A DNA stretch of 64,000 nt from Rotaria sp. Silwood1 (GCA_905250075.1 CAJNOP010000001.1:8445615-8509614); one strand, 5' to 3'; shown: positions 11,401 through 25,000, counted from the stretch's first letter. A program made the numbers and translations. The notes: a model not told the origin generated them from the sequence alone.

Positions 11401-13065
11401 CAGGTGATATACGGAGACCTTATTACAAAAAATTTATTTATTTATTATCAATAAAACATATTATATCATTCAAATCAATACTCATTCATCTAACTTATTT
11501 TCTTTTCAGTATCTTAGGGTAAATTGTACAATGTAGAGTCAACTCTGATTTTATTTTTTCATCTAAAAGTCTTTGTTCTAATAGAAAGTTTGTATTGATT
11601 TTCTTATTTCTAAAATTATTTTCTATATCTAGAAATCTTCTTTTTATTTTGGTAGTTATTTCAAATGTAAGAATAAACTTTTCTAAAAGAAAATTTGACT
11701 GTCTATTCTATGAAATAAAAAGTGTATTTCAAATATCTGATTATTATATTATTCGAATGAATTGTTTTTTTTTTTGAATATTTAAAAATAAATAATGAAA
11801 ATAACTATTGAAGTATAATAGTAATAAGATTTATCTCTTTTGAAGTTTTACACAAATTGAACATATTATGAACATAAAAAACAAAATTCTTTACCAGCTT
11901 CCATAGCAATTTGAATTATTTGTGAATCATGTTCACGACGAAGATTTTCATAATTTCGAAATTCAGATTTAAGTTGCATCAGTGACGATTCTTCTTCACG
12001 TTTTTGCACCTAAATTCAAAGTCCAAAGTTCAAATTTTTTTCAAAACAAAAAACAAATATAAAATTTACTTTAAAGCACGATGCACGATAAAGTAATTGT
12101 ACAACATGACCAACACTTGTTTTACTTGCACGTGGATATTGTGGTGCTAATTTTTGTACAACAAATAAAACAAGAACTTTACGTGATAATGCTGAACCAT
12201 CTTCAAGTGCTAATAATATTAATTTTAATACTTCTTCTTGCATAGCTATACAAAAAAAACAACGACAATTTTATTTATAGACATTTAAAAAAAAAAGTTT
12301 AATTATTAAAAAAAACCTGGTCCAAGAAATTGACAACCACGTGAACGAACAGCAGACCAAAGATTAGCTGTTAATTGTTGAGGATTTTGATGATGGAGAA
12401 TAAAATCAATACATGTCCGTTCACCAAGACTACGTGCTGCTTTAAGAGCTTTTAAACGACCTTCACGATCAATATATTGACTATTTATTAAACTAAATAT
12501 TTTACGAATCATTGGACGACTTAAAACTGATTGATATTCTTTATCATTAACTATAAATAAATAAATAAATACTATATTTGTTTTTATTGTCTATATAATT
12601 TACTTATTGGTTTAATTAAAAGAGCTATTTCAATAAGAAGTGTTTGTGTACGATTAAAATATGATTTTGTTTCATCATCAAGTTTCATATAAGCTAAACA
12701 TTGACTATAACGTTGTTCATTATCATCAGGTAACTAAATAAAAAAATAAACAAGTAAACAAAAATAAAAGAAAATATTTATTTAAATTTTATTACTTTAA
12801 TTGTATCATAAATAATAAATAATAATGGATAATTTGTTGGCAATTGATCAATTGGTGTATTATTTATACCAAATGAAACTTGATCTTGTGGACATTTTGT
12901 TTGATTACGTATTATATCAATACATTGTCCACACATTGTATGACCACATATTGGTAATGTTATTGGACGATGTAAATAATTATCATATTCAAAATCATGT
13001 GAACATATTGTACAACGTAAAAATTCATTATAATATGATTGTAAGGATTGACTGGATGGAGACAT
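8455..13065 (-). CDS. RC3H1/RC3H2 homologue (Roquin): Roquin-type RING / ROQ / CCCH zinc-finger RNA-binding protein
   Basis: Roquin proteins bind stem-loops in mRNA 3' UTRs and promote deadenylation and decay in cytoplasmic granules. I read fourteen exons: 13065-12796, 12733-12604, 12550-12317, 12245-12070, 12009-11895, 11418-10877, 10542-10205, 10140-9879, 9521-9476, 9416-9350, 9287-9209, 9152-9050, 8996-8707, 8643-8455. Together they encode 946 residues. The N-terminal RING (about residues 15-60: [17 protein letters not shown]) ends in CP-x-D as in vertebrate Roquin. The ROQ domain is strikingly conserved ([56 protein letters not shown]). One CCCH finger follows ([20 protein letters not shown]). 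The C-terminal half is rich in Gln, Asn and Ser. The Asn/Gln-rich tail is poorly conserved, so its exon edges are less certain than those of the first seven exons. Confidence 0.95.
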
Positions 13066-13077
13066 TTCTATTAAATC

Positions 13078-13118
13078 AATAAATAAATAAATAAATAAGT
13101 AAATAAATAAATAAATAA
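13078..13118. repeat. (AAAT)n microsatellite
   Basis: About ten near-perfect AAAT units lie immediately upstream of the Roquin start codon, so they fall in its 5' leader or promoter. Confidence 0.85.
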
Positions 13119-13179
13119 ACAATATTTTGTTTTCTAGGAGATTTCTTTTTTGTCTCTTAATAATTGCAAATGAATATAA

Positions 13180-13620
13180 ATCGTACTTATTTCGATAGAT
13201 GTTTTGTTGCGTATGTGTTGTGATGATGATGTCAGGCAAACCTCTTTCTTCCCAACACTGCCTATTTAACTACCAGAGTGAAGAGACAGACAGCAGAGAG
13301 AGAGAAGAAGAGGACGGCGGCGGACGTGTGTGTGTGTGTTCACTTTCTCTCTCTTGTTTCTTCTGCTTCACGTGTATGTGATGATGCTTCTACTAGTACG
13401 CATAACACACAAAAGAGAAGTAACAACACACATACACTCGTTCGAAAACAAACAGCTGTATTGTTCTTCTTTTTTTTTTTACTAATCTAGAGAAAGAGAC
13501 GGAGTCGGTTTCCTCCATCCATTACATCGGACGAGTGAAATAAACGAAAGGAGGAGGAATGATGATGGACGAACATCAATTCTTCGGATGGCAGAATCAA
13601 CTACCAATCATGTATTAACG
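13180..13620 (-). promoter_or_regulatory. Probable Roquin 5' region: GC-richer, GA/CT-rich block
   Basis: This block stands out from the AT-rich surroundings by a higher G+C content and short runs of GAGAGA (13287-13310), GTGTGTGTGT (13326-13340) and CTCTCTCT (13343-13352). It also has two CAGCTG E-box words near 13623-13645. It lies 120-550 bp upstream of the Roquin start. Similar GA-rich blocks precede another gene in the window (36.8-37.2 kb). A promoter or 5' noncoding exon is an inference from position and composition. Confidence 0.35.
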
Positions 13621-15198
13621 AACAGCTGATAAACAAAAACAGCTGATCTTTAACCATTTTTAGTCAATATATGTTCAATGAGTCATTAACAATAAAAAAA
13701 AAAGTCCAATTTTATATTTTTAACAATCGAAATATATTCATTTTTTCTAATAAAAAATCGAATTTATTCAATTAAAGAAAAATAAATAAACAAAAATAAT
13801 GGAAAATAAATGTTTTATAAATAACAACAAATAAATATTTTTTATGACTCCAATTGTTAATTGTAATAAAATATATTCCTTTACTTACAGGGATTATTTT
13901 TTATGTAATTTCTTAATCATAAACTCTAATAGATGATTTCATATTAGCATTTTTCTTTTGGTATAAAATCCAACAAATCTTATATTACTTTCTTCAAAAA
14001 AAAAAAAATATGAAGAATCTGACGTTTGAAAAAAGAAACAAACTAGAATGTTCTTTTTATTTCCTACCGTAAAATGAATAACTGAATAAGACCAACGAAA
14101 AGCATAAAAAGAAAAAAAAAAAAATTTCTTTTAAGTGCACACAAATCAAAAGTATTGACTATGAAATAGATGTAGTATCAGTTAAAAACAAGAAATAACT
14201 ATTATTGATCAATCAAATTTTTCATTCGAAGAATATCTTAAGTTTCCTTTTTTCTTTTTTTATTTTCAATATTAATTAAATTAAAGTTGATCTTAAACTG
14301 AATCACATCATATTATAAAATATTTAATGAATGTTATATATTTAAATTAACAAATATTTCTCGTACAAAAAAATAAAATACTTCATTTATTATGTGATAG
14401 GAAGCAATGTGTGTTTTTTTTTCAAGTAATTCAGAGATATTTTCAGCTCTATTTAGTATAAAAGTATATGGTATTTAACAAAATATGAATTAGTAGGATA
14501 TTTGGAATGTACATAATATTTATATTTAACAAAGAGTTTTTATAATTCTTTTCACAATCTAGATCAATGAATGATGATCACATGCAGTATATATATCAAG
14601 TTCCAATAAAGAAAAACTTATTCATCGTAATCACAAGATAATAAAATATTTTGAAAAATTTATTTTACTGTTAACAATTTGCAGTATATACAAAGCTAAG
14701 ATATTTTCATTGAATTTTAAGTTAGGACAATTAAGTTTACAATGTAAAAAATTCCTATTGGAAAGTTTATTCTAATAAAAAATAGTCCGCAACATATGAC
14801 TCTAATAAATAAAGATAATTTTTCATGTTCTCTAGATTGGTTGAAATCAAAAGTAATATATTGATATGAATCTGTAACTTAATCCTTAACATTATAAATA
14901 GAATTTCTATTTTTAAAAATGATAAAATATATATCGAAATATGATATTAAAATATAAAATGTTTGATTTTGATTGACAACTTGTATCTCTGTTCATTATT
15001 TTTTTATAAAACAAATGAGAAGTATCTCTCATCAGATAAAGTTTTATTTTAAAAAAAAAAAGAAAAATCTTAAATGAATAAAAATTATTTTCTTTGTACT
15101 TGAGAAATTTTTTTGTTGAATATTTTATATAAAATGTAATCTGTATTTAATATAATCTATGAATAATAAAATTATTGTCAATCAAAATTTTCTTCTTA
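13621..15198. other. No gene seen
   Basis: About 1.6 kb of very AT-rich sequence with homopolymer runs and no coding frame or repeat that can be supported. Confidence 0.5.
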
Positions 15199-15208
15199 TT
15201 TTATTTAT
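15199..15208 (-). terminator. Candidate polyadenylation signal of RPS21
   Basis: The minus strand reads AATAAATAAA about 145 bp after the RPS21 stop codon, the usual place for a polyadenylation signal in a short ribosomal protein gene. Confidence 0.4.
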
Positions 15209-15351
15209 TTTTTGTCTTATTCTCTCTCTTAGTTTTTGTTTTTTTTAATGCATAACAATAAACAAAGATTGAAACAAAAAAAAAAAAAGTGGAAAAACTA
15301 AAGATGAGAGAATTGTATCGATGCTTAATTGAAAATAGATATTTGTTTGAA

Positions 15352-15633
15352 TTATTTTGATTCTTTGTTATAATATCCTTTTCCAATAAAACCATCTCTT
15401 GCAGCCAATCGTAAAAGTGAATCATCAGCTTCACCCATCATTCGAATTGAACCACAAATTGCATATGTACGATTTTTACCAGTAATACGTCCTGTATGTT
15501 CATCAACTTCAGCAAGATCCAATTGAATAGCAGCATGATCTTTAGCTGCAATTATTTTATTACTTGCAGCACATTTTCTTGGAATATATAATTCAATTTG
15601 TTCTGTTGTTGGTACTGCGTCTGTTTGTTGCAT
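15352..15633 (-). CDS. RPS21: 40S ribosomal protein S21 (eS21)
   Basis: The 93-residue protein is a clear eS21, a small component of the cytoplasmic 40S subunit. Conserved blocks are [49 protein letters not shown]-x-DDS and LLRLAARDG. The family is usually 81-87 residues; this copy has a slightly longer N-terminus and a charged C-terminal extension (GYYNKESK). A single exon is used. The ATG at 15633 lies 171 bp downstream of the HIKESHI stop on the same strand. A pyrimidine-rich tract with TTTCAG about 55 bp upstream of the start could be a splice or trans-splice acceptor; bdelloids are known to use spliced-leader trans-splicing. Confidence 0.97.
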   Translation of the reverse strand: MQQTDAVPTTEQIELYIPRKCAASNKIIAAKDHAAIQLDLAEVDEHTGRITGKNRTYAICGSIRMMGEADDSLLRLAARDGFIGKGYYNKESK

Positions 15634-15804
15634 TTTTTTAATTCTTGTTTTATTTTAATAGACGATATTTATCTATCTGAAATATTCTATTGCACAAAAG
15701 AAAGTTTCGCTTTTTTTTTGTTTGAAATAAAAGAAGAAGAAAGGGAAAAAAAACAACAAGGCAAATAAAATGTTTCTTTTTTTCTAAAGTTGATATTAAT
15801 ATTG

Positions 15805-16594
15805 TTATTTCCAAAAATTGGGATTTTCAGCAATACGTCGTTGAAAATTATTATACCATGTTTGAATTACACTTAATGGAACAATTTGTTCTGCTGTTCC
15901 AGGAACATTTTGAACAAATGATGTTACATAATTAACAAAATTATTTAGCATTTTTGATACAAATTCAACGTTTGATGCAACTGTTGATGGAGCTATATCA
16001 TATGGTTGAATTTGTTGTTCAAGTTGAGTTAAAGGTTCAACACTTATACCTAATAAACCATCCGTTGGAATGGCTGTTTGATGTTGAAATCCACTGAATA
16101 AACTTGGCACTAATGATAAACTTGTTTTAGAGTCAACGTCTGAAAAACAAAAAAGAAAGAAGATTGTTTATTTTTTAGAGATTTTCTAGAAAAAAAAAAA
16201 ATAAATAAATGACAATCGACCTTTAATTTTATTAATTTTAAAAATTGCACTTGGCTTTGCATTCGTTATTTTTCCAAGATAAATCCATGATGGTCCTTCT
16301 GTACTTGGCCAACTAAAGTAAACTAAAAATAGAGAAATATTTGAGAAAAAAAGTCGAAATTGAATAAATATTACATAATACTTGCCACCACCACCAAAAT
16401 TTTCAGGAAATGGTATTTGACCAGTCATGAAAACAACAAGATGATTAACATGATCAACATCTGATATTGGAATAACAAATTGTGTTTCGCTTACTTGTTG
16501 AAAATTCATTTGTGGCTATGAAAAAAATTATTTTTAATTATTAATTTGTTTGAAAAAGACTTACTAATCGACCAGCAATAAGTATTGAAAACAT
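15805..16594 (-). CDS. HIKESHI: Hikeshi (OPI10-like) Hsp70 nuclear import carrier
   Basis: Hikeshi carries ATP-bound Hsp70 into the nucleus during heat stress by binding FG nucleoporins. Exons at 16594-16565, 16515-16386, 16322-16221 and 16139-15805 give 198 residues, close to the 197 of the human protein. Matching blocks are the start MFSILIAGRL, VNHLVVFMTGQIPFPENF, GGGVYFSWP, LGKITNAKPSAIFKI, LGISVEPL, and the C-terminal WYNNFQRRIAENPNFWK. Most of the protein is the family domain. The second intron appears to use a GC donor (GCAAGT at 16385-16380) rather than GT, because the only GT choices that keep the frame remove glycines from the conserved GG-x-VYF motif. The gene sits between CIR1 (141 bp upstream) and RPS21. 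Confidence 0.93.
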
Positions 16595-16735
16595 GTTTTT
16601 TTTAAAATCCTGTTTCTTTTTTACAAGTTAGAATTTATCTGCAATATATATATATATTCATAGTTTGATACAGATATATTTAAAATAAACAAACGAGAGT
16701 ATATTCAAAAAAAAGAAAAGAAAAACAACAAAAAA

Positions 16736-18589
16736 TTAAATTTTAAGAGCTCCGCGTTTTTCTAAATGCTTTAGACGTTTAATAAGACAATGTTTCATTG
16801 ATGTTGGTAGTTGTTTTAAAAATTTTAATTCCATTTTTAATTCATCTTGTTTTGTTCGATTTGTCATATTATCATTATTGATATCATTATGAACCATCAT
16901 ATGTTCTGCTCCACCACGTCGCATAGCTAAACCTTTAGTATGTAAATCTTCAATTAATTCATTTGTTGTTGGCATATTTTGTGTTAAAGTTAATTGTGTT
17001 ATTGGATGATTTGAATCATTATCAAAACGAGATTTTCCATATAATGGACATATTTTATCCGTATTAACATGACCCCATTTTTTACATTTTATACAACGTA
17101 CCTAAACAAAAAAATATCAATTGTTTAGATTATTGAAGAAAAATTTTTATAGATGATTAAGATTTTTTTTGCGAGAATGAATATCTTATAGAGTTATCTT
17201 TTCATTTTGATTTATTTCTATGGAAAAATGTTCTCTGAAAAAGATGTATTGTTTGATTTATGAGAGAAAAAAAGTCTTCAAGTGAGAGTTTGTAGAATTC
17301 AATAAGCGAGCTATTATATAGAAAATTTTTTTAAATATTAGTTTAGTTTTTACCAATAAAAACTTCAAGTTTTATCAGATTTCTCGTTTTTTTTTTTAAT
17401 AGTCTCCACATTCTATTTAGTTATGTTCTCATGTGTTTATGTCAAAAATTACAATAGATAAGGCAAATTATTCAAATATCGTCGACATGAATTTTGAGAT
17501 ATATTCAATTTTTTGAAAAAGGAATTTAGCCAAAATTTCTGAAATTCGCCATCTACTTGATAACTACATAGCAGTGAAGATCAAAACTTTTTAGAAATAT
17601 TGGAGGTATGTTCAAATTTCCAGAAAAGGAGATTACCCATATTTTTGAAATTTTCATCAGCTCGATTACTATTTAGCAGTGCAAACTAAAAGTTTTTAGA
17701 CATACTGAAAATTAATATTATAAAACATATTAAACAAACGAGAAATGTATTTCCAACCTATGAAACATTATTTGAGTTCATAAGAAAGAAGTTATTTTTC
17801 TTTTATAATGAACATCTTCAAAATTTTCATTTTCAAAAACATTTAACAATTTTTCTTTAATTAGGCATTCTCGTATAGTGAATAGAAAGAAGAAAAATGA
17901 GGCAATAATTTTTATCTCTTTGTTTAATGAATATCGTATATATAATATAGAAATCCAATAATAGGACAACTATAATCAGAAGTTTTATCAATATTTTTTA
18001 ACTTTATAATAACTATCTAACAGGTAAAATATGTGTTATTTTGAAATGTAATTTCAATGAAAAAAGTTTCATTTACAAAATATTTTAGATGAGAAAAGTG
18101 AGACTTACATTTCTAACTTCAATACCAAAAGGTTGATCTCGAATTTTTTCATCATTTTTTGCCCATGATTCTCTTGGTGCATTATATTTTCTTTGCCATT
18201 CAAATTTTGGTTCATCTTTCTTAATAATTAATGTACCATCAGCACGTCGAAGTTCTTGATCTTGATGTTGTGGTTCTTCTTGTTTAGCCATTCCAGCTGG
18301 TGGATTATACATAAAAGAAAGACCAAGACGTGCTTTTTCATCACCCATTAATTGTTTATTTGAAAATAATTCTTGTTCACGTTCATATTGTTCACGTAAT
18401 TCTTGTTGTCGTCGTTTTTCATTAGCAGATTTTTGTTCAGCCATATATTGACGTTTCATATTTCCAATATTGGTTGGATGAAACCATTTTTTTGACATAT
18501 AATTTTCATAACCCTAATTAAAGATTAAAATTCATATAAATATATATATAAAATAATCATAATTAAAATAAAATTCTTACCTTTCCCAT
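16736..18589 (-). CDS. CIR1: CIR1-like corepressor (CBF1/RBPJ-interacting), short form
   Basis: CIR1 links the Notch effector RBPJ to histone deacetylase complexes and also associates with splicing factors. Exons at 18589-18581, 18513-18109 and 17101-16736 encode 259 residues. The N-terminal CIR domain is well conserved: [47 protein letters not shown]-x-PP and [19 protein letters not shown]. It is followed by [20 protein letters not shown] and the zinc knuckle C-x2-C-x3-GHV-x6-CP. After a FLKQLP...LKHLEK segment the protein stops, so the long Lys/Ser/Arg-rich tail of the vertebrate protein (about 450 residues) is absent. The 1.0 kb second intron (17102-18108) is long for this neighbourhood. 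The first coding exon is only 9 bp, set by the conserved MGK start. Confidence 0.92.
17505..17715. repeat. Diverged tandem duplication inside the CIR1 intron
   Basis: Two units of about 100 bp follow each other. Both run through AAAGGA, a CCA-AAATTT/CCATATTTTTGAAATT block, a GAT-ACTA block, TAGCAGTG and AAAAGTTTTTAGA-like words, at about 17515-17605 and 17625-17710. The similarity is moderate. No open frame or terminal repeat was seen, so this is local duplication of unknown origin. Confidence 0.4.
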
Positions 18590-19018
18590 GTTTGCTGTTT
18601 TTCAAAAATTTCAATAATATCAACTAACTTTGATTACAAAAATGAACTGATGAAATAACTAAAAAAAAAGAATCCATTGAATCCATATTTTACCAATTGT
18701 TGTTTGTCTTTTGATTTGACGTCATTTTTTATTAAGAAATTTATTAAAAAAAAAAAAAATTCTTTTTACAAATAAAAAATATTTTATAAATCAGAATAAA
18801 TAAAAAAGAAAATTTTGTTTTTTTTACATATAACATCTGATAAGTATTCGATTTCCATGGAAATGTTTGCGTGTATTCATGATTAATGGCAATAATCTTG
18901 TCAAATACAAAAACAAAGTATTTATTTTTTCTCATAAATATAAGAAGTATAATTATGAATGAGTCATTTAAATTTTGTTTTTTCAGATAAACTATAAGAC
19001 AAAAATTGAATTATAATC
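18590..19018. promoter_or_regulatory. Divergent intergenic region between CIR1 and ARMC2
   Basis: Only 429 bp separate the two start codons, so both promoters must lie here or overlap. On the ARMC2 side, TTTTGTTTTTTCAG ends about 33 bp before the ATG and looks like a splice or trans-splice acceptor (inference from the known use of spliced leaders in bdelloids). No core promoter element could be defined. Confidence 0.4.
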
Positions 19019-22000
19019 ATGAGTAATTCACCAAATGGAAGTACACATTCATCATCAGGCCGTGAAAATCCTACCGGATATTCAAGTTCAACACAAATGA
19101 AACGTCGAAATAGTAGAGAAAGTCCAATGGCTTTTTATGAAATACCATCATGGGTAGAAAATGTACCATCGAAAATAATTAATAATGCTAAACAATCACT
19201 GAGAGATATGCCAACATCACGTCCTTATACACCACGTGATGATTCAAGATATATATTAACTAAACTTAATCATGATCCAACTTCATTTAGGTAAGTTATT
19301 AAACATTATTCGAAAGAAAAGAAAAAGAATAAACAAATTTTTATTTTTATTTTTATTTTTTAGTGGAACATCAGTTGATTATGAAACTGAATCACGACCA
19401 ACATCTAGTAAAGTAAGATATTTTATTTTCAAAAATAATATAAATATTAATAGATAATTAATTATTTAGACGGCAGACATTAATCGACGAAATTCAAAAG
19501 GTAACATAATGAATATTTTCATTATTATAAAAAAAAATCTATGAAAATAGGTTCAATCACAGGAATATCTGATAGTTCTCCTTTCGTCGCAGCACCACCA
19601 CCACCAGCAAGGTATATTAGTCTTATTTAAAGATTATTAGATAACACTGGTATGTTCTCAACTTTGAGTTTTGTTTTTTCGGTTACCTTAAATCAAAATT
19701 ATGTTGAATAAAATTTCGTCCTTAAAAATCATAATCATTTTCTTATTTTCACAATATATTTGATAGACGTCAATAATGTTAAATATATATAATTATAATT
19801 TTAAACTAATTAGACTTACAAAACTTATTCATCAAACAACTCAAGATCAAGTACGTTCAGGTGACAGTAGTATTTCAAATCAGACAAAACCTCCATTACC
19901 ATCCAATCATCAACGATCAAATGTTTCATTAACTGCATCAACAACAACTACTAAAACATCACATCATCGAAATAGTTAGTTTGAATTCGTTTTTTTGTTT
20001 AGTATAGAAAAAAAAACAAAACATGTTTCATTTTTTCAAAATGAAATCTAGGTTCATCATCAACAAAAGATGATTCATCGGAAGACAATCTTATTTGGAA
20101 ACATGAAATTGGTCCATTAATTGAAACACTTATAAGTGCTTATCAAAGTATTTTATATCGTTTTTATAATTAAAAAAAGAAAAGTTGAGAAAAATTTTTG
20201 TTATAGAAAATCATATTGAACAATTTGATCAAACAAGTAATGATCTTTATCATAGTTTATTAAAACATAATTTATTTGGAAAAAAAAGTAATAAAAAACG
20301 TGGAGAATTACTTAAAACATTATTTGGATTTATTGAATCTGAAAATTCAATTGTACGATTTCATGTTGCTCGTTTAAGTCTTGCGGTTAGTTTAATTTAA
20401 TAAATATTAAAAATGAAATAAATAAATTTTTTGTTTTTTGTTCTAGTTTCATATAAGTAGTTCAAATAATTTACGACATGTAGTTCGTTTAACAGCTGAT
20501 TTAACTTCAAATAAAACTAATGATCATTTTTTTTTAAATACAAATATTCTTGGTAAAATTTTATATAGTTTTTTTTTTATTTTGAAAAATTTTCAATATT
20601 AAATTTAATTTAGATCTTCTTTTTGAAACAATATCGCGCGTTGATGTTGAACAAAATCTTGAATCAATTGCTTATTTTTGTACAACATTACAAAATTTAA
20701 CCGTTAATAATGAACTTATTTGTTTAATTTCGGAGAAAAGACCATTTGAATTAATAAAAAATATTTTAAAACATCTTCTTCAAGTAAATAAATTTTGTTT
20801 GAAATTCTTTTTTTTTTGTTTTTATTAAATAGTCAAAATTTGTTTGATTTTAGTTAAAAGATCAAACACAACTTCTTAGTAAATTATGTGATTGTTTAGT
20901 ACCAGTATGTTTTCGTATTTGTTTTATTAAACAAAAAAAAAAAACAAAAGTTTGATTTTATTTAGTTGACAAGTACATTGAGAAATTTAGCTGACAATGA
21001 TCTTAATCGTCGAGAATTTTTATCCGATGATCTTATTAATTATTTAACGTTTATATTAAAATATTTCACCGATAAATCTCATGAAGATTTAATGAAAAAT
21101 GTCGCACGATTATTCAGGTAAATTTTGACTTCTGATTTTTGTTAACTAATCTTAGAAAAACTTTTAATCATTTAGTAAATTGACTCAACATAATGATTGT
21201 TGTATGAAACTTGTGCAATGTTCATCATGCTATCGTTCATTTCTTAAAATACTTATTAAACATGAAAGTAATCAGGTATGAAGACAAAAGAAAAAAACTC
21301 TTATTTTCAACATAATATTGATGTTTGTCACATCAGTCATTCTTTAATATATATTAGACAGATATATATTTAAATATTCAAAACTAATCTAGATTTTCAT
21401 TTCTTATTTTTCGTCTTTATCATTTGAAAATCGTCCTGCTTCTCTTAGAAAGTTATTAATATAAGTTAGATAAGTAAATGTAACAGTTTCTGCGAAGTTT
21501 ATTCTTAGAGGTGATCTATAAAGACTGTCTCAGAACATGGAGGAGGAGTAGGTCGGAAACAAAATCGAACAGCGCAACGAGAGAAATCACACGACTCTGA
21601 ACGTTCGAGCACGAGTAGTGTCACGTATCCAAGATTTTGGAGATACCACCACATCTCCCGTGGGAGATGCCGCGTCTCCAGCGGGAGACACGACACCCAC
21701 ACTCGAGAGATATGGTCATTCACCACTGGAGATGTAAGATCTTTAGATATGCGCATCTCCCACACCCACACTCGCATCTCTCGCGGGAGACGTGGTGGCA
21801 TCTCCAAAATCTTAGATATGTGACACTGCTGAGTGAAAGAGAGAAAAAGAAATTTTGCTTGAAATGCAAAAATAAATAAGATAGATCAAGTTTCTGGGGA
21901 TCGATTATTTTAGAGAATAACTCTAATCGGCGAGAGCGTCATTTAACATATTTTCCATTAGTATAATGAGACTAAAGAGTACATGTGAACTTCAGATTTT

Positions 22001-25000
22001 AGCTCAAACTGGATTGAACCGGTTTTGAGCAACATTTTGAATATAAGAACAATTTAGAATTCTATGATCGCACATCATCTAGGAATAAATCATCGAATAC
22101 GAAAAAATAATAATATATTTAAGCAAATAGGCACTTTCGAACAAAAATTTTAGAAATTAGACGCCCAAGCGGAGAGACGAGAGTCAATCTAAATCAGACG
22201 TAGATGTGATTAACAAGAGCAATTTTTACATGGATGTCCTTTTATGGATAATCTGTTACATCAGTTATATCCCACTATTTGTGCAATACAATATTTGTTT
22301 GTCTTATTTGTATTGATTCGTTTTGCTTGAACGACAAAGAAAATGTTCGTTGATATATGAAAAGTGACAAATTTCGTTCTACCTAACTTGAAAACATATG
22401 CAATTCTCAGAATTCACAAACTAAGATTAGATGTCAAATATTTACGTGAGATAAAATGTCTATAGATAAGATTTTATCAGCAAGAACCCTAAAGTTGATT
22501 TTCTTTATTCTACGAATAAACAATTATGAATCATTTTTTAAGTGTTCGAATATTTTTCGTGACTATCTGTATTTGTACTTGTGCAATTACAAATAACGTT
22601 AGATTGATTTTAAATCGGAGATAGATAGCATAGCTAAGCTGACACATATTCCACAAAAAAAAAAAGAAATTTCTGAATTCTATCAATTTGTTTATTTATA
22701 TTCAAGGCATTAGTTGTTCGTATCTGTTTTATTCTTGGTAATATGATGGCTAAAAGTGAAGATGCTCGTTCAACATTTATGAAAGATTCACATGCATTAC
22801 AAACATTAACAAAACTTCTTCATTCATATATTCAATTGGATTCTCTTGTAAATTTTTTATTTTCTAATTCAATATATAATTAATTCTAAATATTTAATAG
22901 GTATTAAAACCTGATAAAATTGATAATAATGATTCTATAAGTCAAGATGTTGATGTTGTTGATGATTCGAATACAAATCAATTTCGTTCGATTGAAAATG
23001 TTATTAATAAAGTTATACGTGTATTAAGTAATTTAGCTATTTCAGAAGAAAATGGTTTAATTATTATTCGACGTGATGATTGTATTGATCTTTTATTTAA
23101 ACTTCTTAGTAAGATTTATTCTTTTATTTTGTTTTTGAATTAGAAAAAAAAACAAAAAAAAAACTTTCTGTTTATTTTAGAAGCACCAAATCAACATAGT
23201 GAAGAATTACTTGTACATGTTTTAATGGCATTAAATAATTTATCATATTATGATGATTCACAAAGTTATATTAATCGAAATTCTGAAACACTTGCTCAAT
23301 GTAAAATAGAAATACGAGAAAATAAAAGGATTACACCGATTTCGACCTGTGTGCTTAAACTTATCTCATTGATACTTAAAAAAAAACTTATTCCTTTAGT
23401 TAGTTCTGACATGTCATAGTGCTAAACAGAATGGCATACTATGAGCCTGGATGAGAGTCAAAAAGAGTTTCACACCCACAGTATATTGATTTACTGAGCA
23501 ATACGGAATGTAGGAACTAGTTAAAGGAATAAGATTTTTTTTTAATAGAGCCAATGAAATCAATTTAAGCACAATCCGAAAATTCCTTGTACCGAAATTT
23601 TTGTGTCTCAAACAACAAAGTATATGAGAAGATTTTGTTTTCTAGTATTGGTCAAATATATTCGAAATGAAGAAAGAATGGATTGTGTTGTTGAAGCATT
23701 TCGTGTACTTGGAAATTTATCAAGAACAACAAGAATTCGTGATATTTTAATGAAATGTAAAGGTTAGAAAAAGAAATACAAAAACAAAAAAAAGAAAAAA
23801 GTCTTAAATAAATTTAATATGAATTTAGTTGATCGGTTGGCAATTCATCATTGCGAATCGGATAATGTTGAATTATTATATGCTGTTATTGGAGTTTTAA
23901 TTAATTTAACTGTTGATGAAGATAAAAGAGAATGTTTGAAAATTCATCATGGCATTGACAGGTTTTAATTGTATTACAAATGAAATTTTTCATGTATTTT
24001 TAATTTTTTTTTTTTTTATAGTTTGATCAATATTTTTGAATATTCAATCCAATCTGATTGGCAATTATCAAGGTAAGTTTTCATTCTAAAAAAAAAGAAG
24101 TGCTAAATATAATTAGAAAATAACGTTGTAAGGGTGTGAATGTATAGCTGTTTGGTGTAGGTATTTCCTTATTAACATCTTCATACAGAAAAGATATTGC
24201 AAAGTTTTGTTCGTTCAACATTTATCTGTGTCCAATTCTGTCCATACGACGACAACTCCAGTCACTCTTAATCTTACTTGTTCATATAAAAATATTTGTT
24301 ATGTTTGAAAATAACGATTTTTGAGGTCAGCAATATTGCTGAAGGATTGAACACAATAGAGTCAAAGTTCGTGTCATTGTATGATTAAACATACTTGTAT
24401 CAAATATTGATTTCATACCTGTGTACTAGCGGTACAGGATCTGTCGGTAAAACAAAAAGTTACCCCCAACTGGTGCTGAGTTCTTGAAAAAAATGTTCCC
24501 TGCTATCGAAAATAATGGAACAAATTGATTCTCTTTTTCAATTGCACATTAAAAGAGAGTGAATGAAAAATCGTTTTATTTAACACAAAAACTTTATTAA
24601 TCATCTTTTATTAGAAGAAACTTTCACTCTACAAAACTAATGAATTTTATATTTAAATAAAAGAAAAAGCTGTTTCGATAATTTCTATTTATAAATAAGT
24701 TACAGAGCTGTGCACAAAGTTGATACTCTTATTTTCTATAAGAGAAACATTTCGTAATTCGAATTTTTAAATGAAAAATATTTCTAACAGCTAATTGTTA
24801 ACTGAAATTTCTCTCAACATGCGTTAACGCACGCAGATAGGTTCTGTACGTTTACTTTGCATTTAACTATCAGGTCTAGACAGTTTCATGTTGAGTGGTA
24901 AAAATTATTTTGAATTCACTTCGATGATGTGAAATGAATTGTCAATAGAGGCTCAGTCATCGAATCAAGTGCCTTTTTTTTATCAAACTCAAACAAAAAA

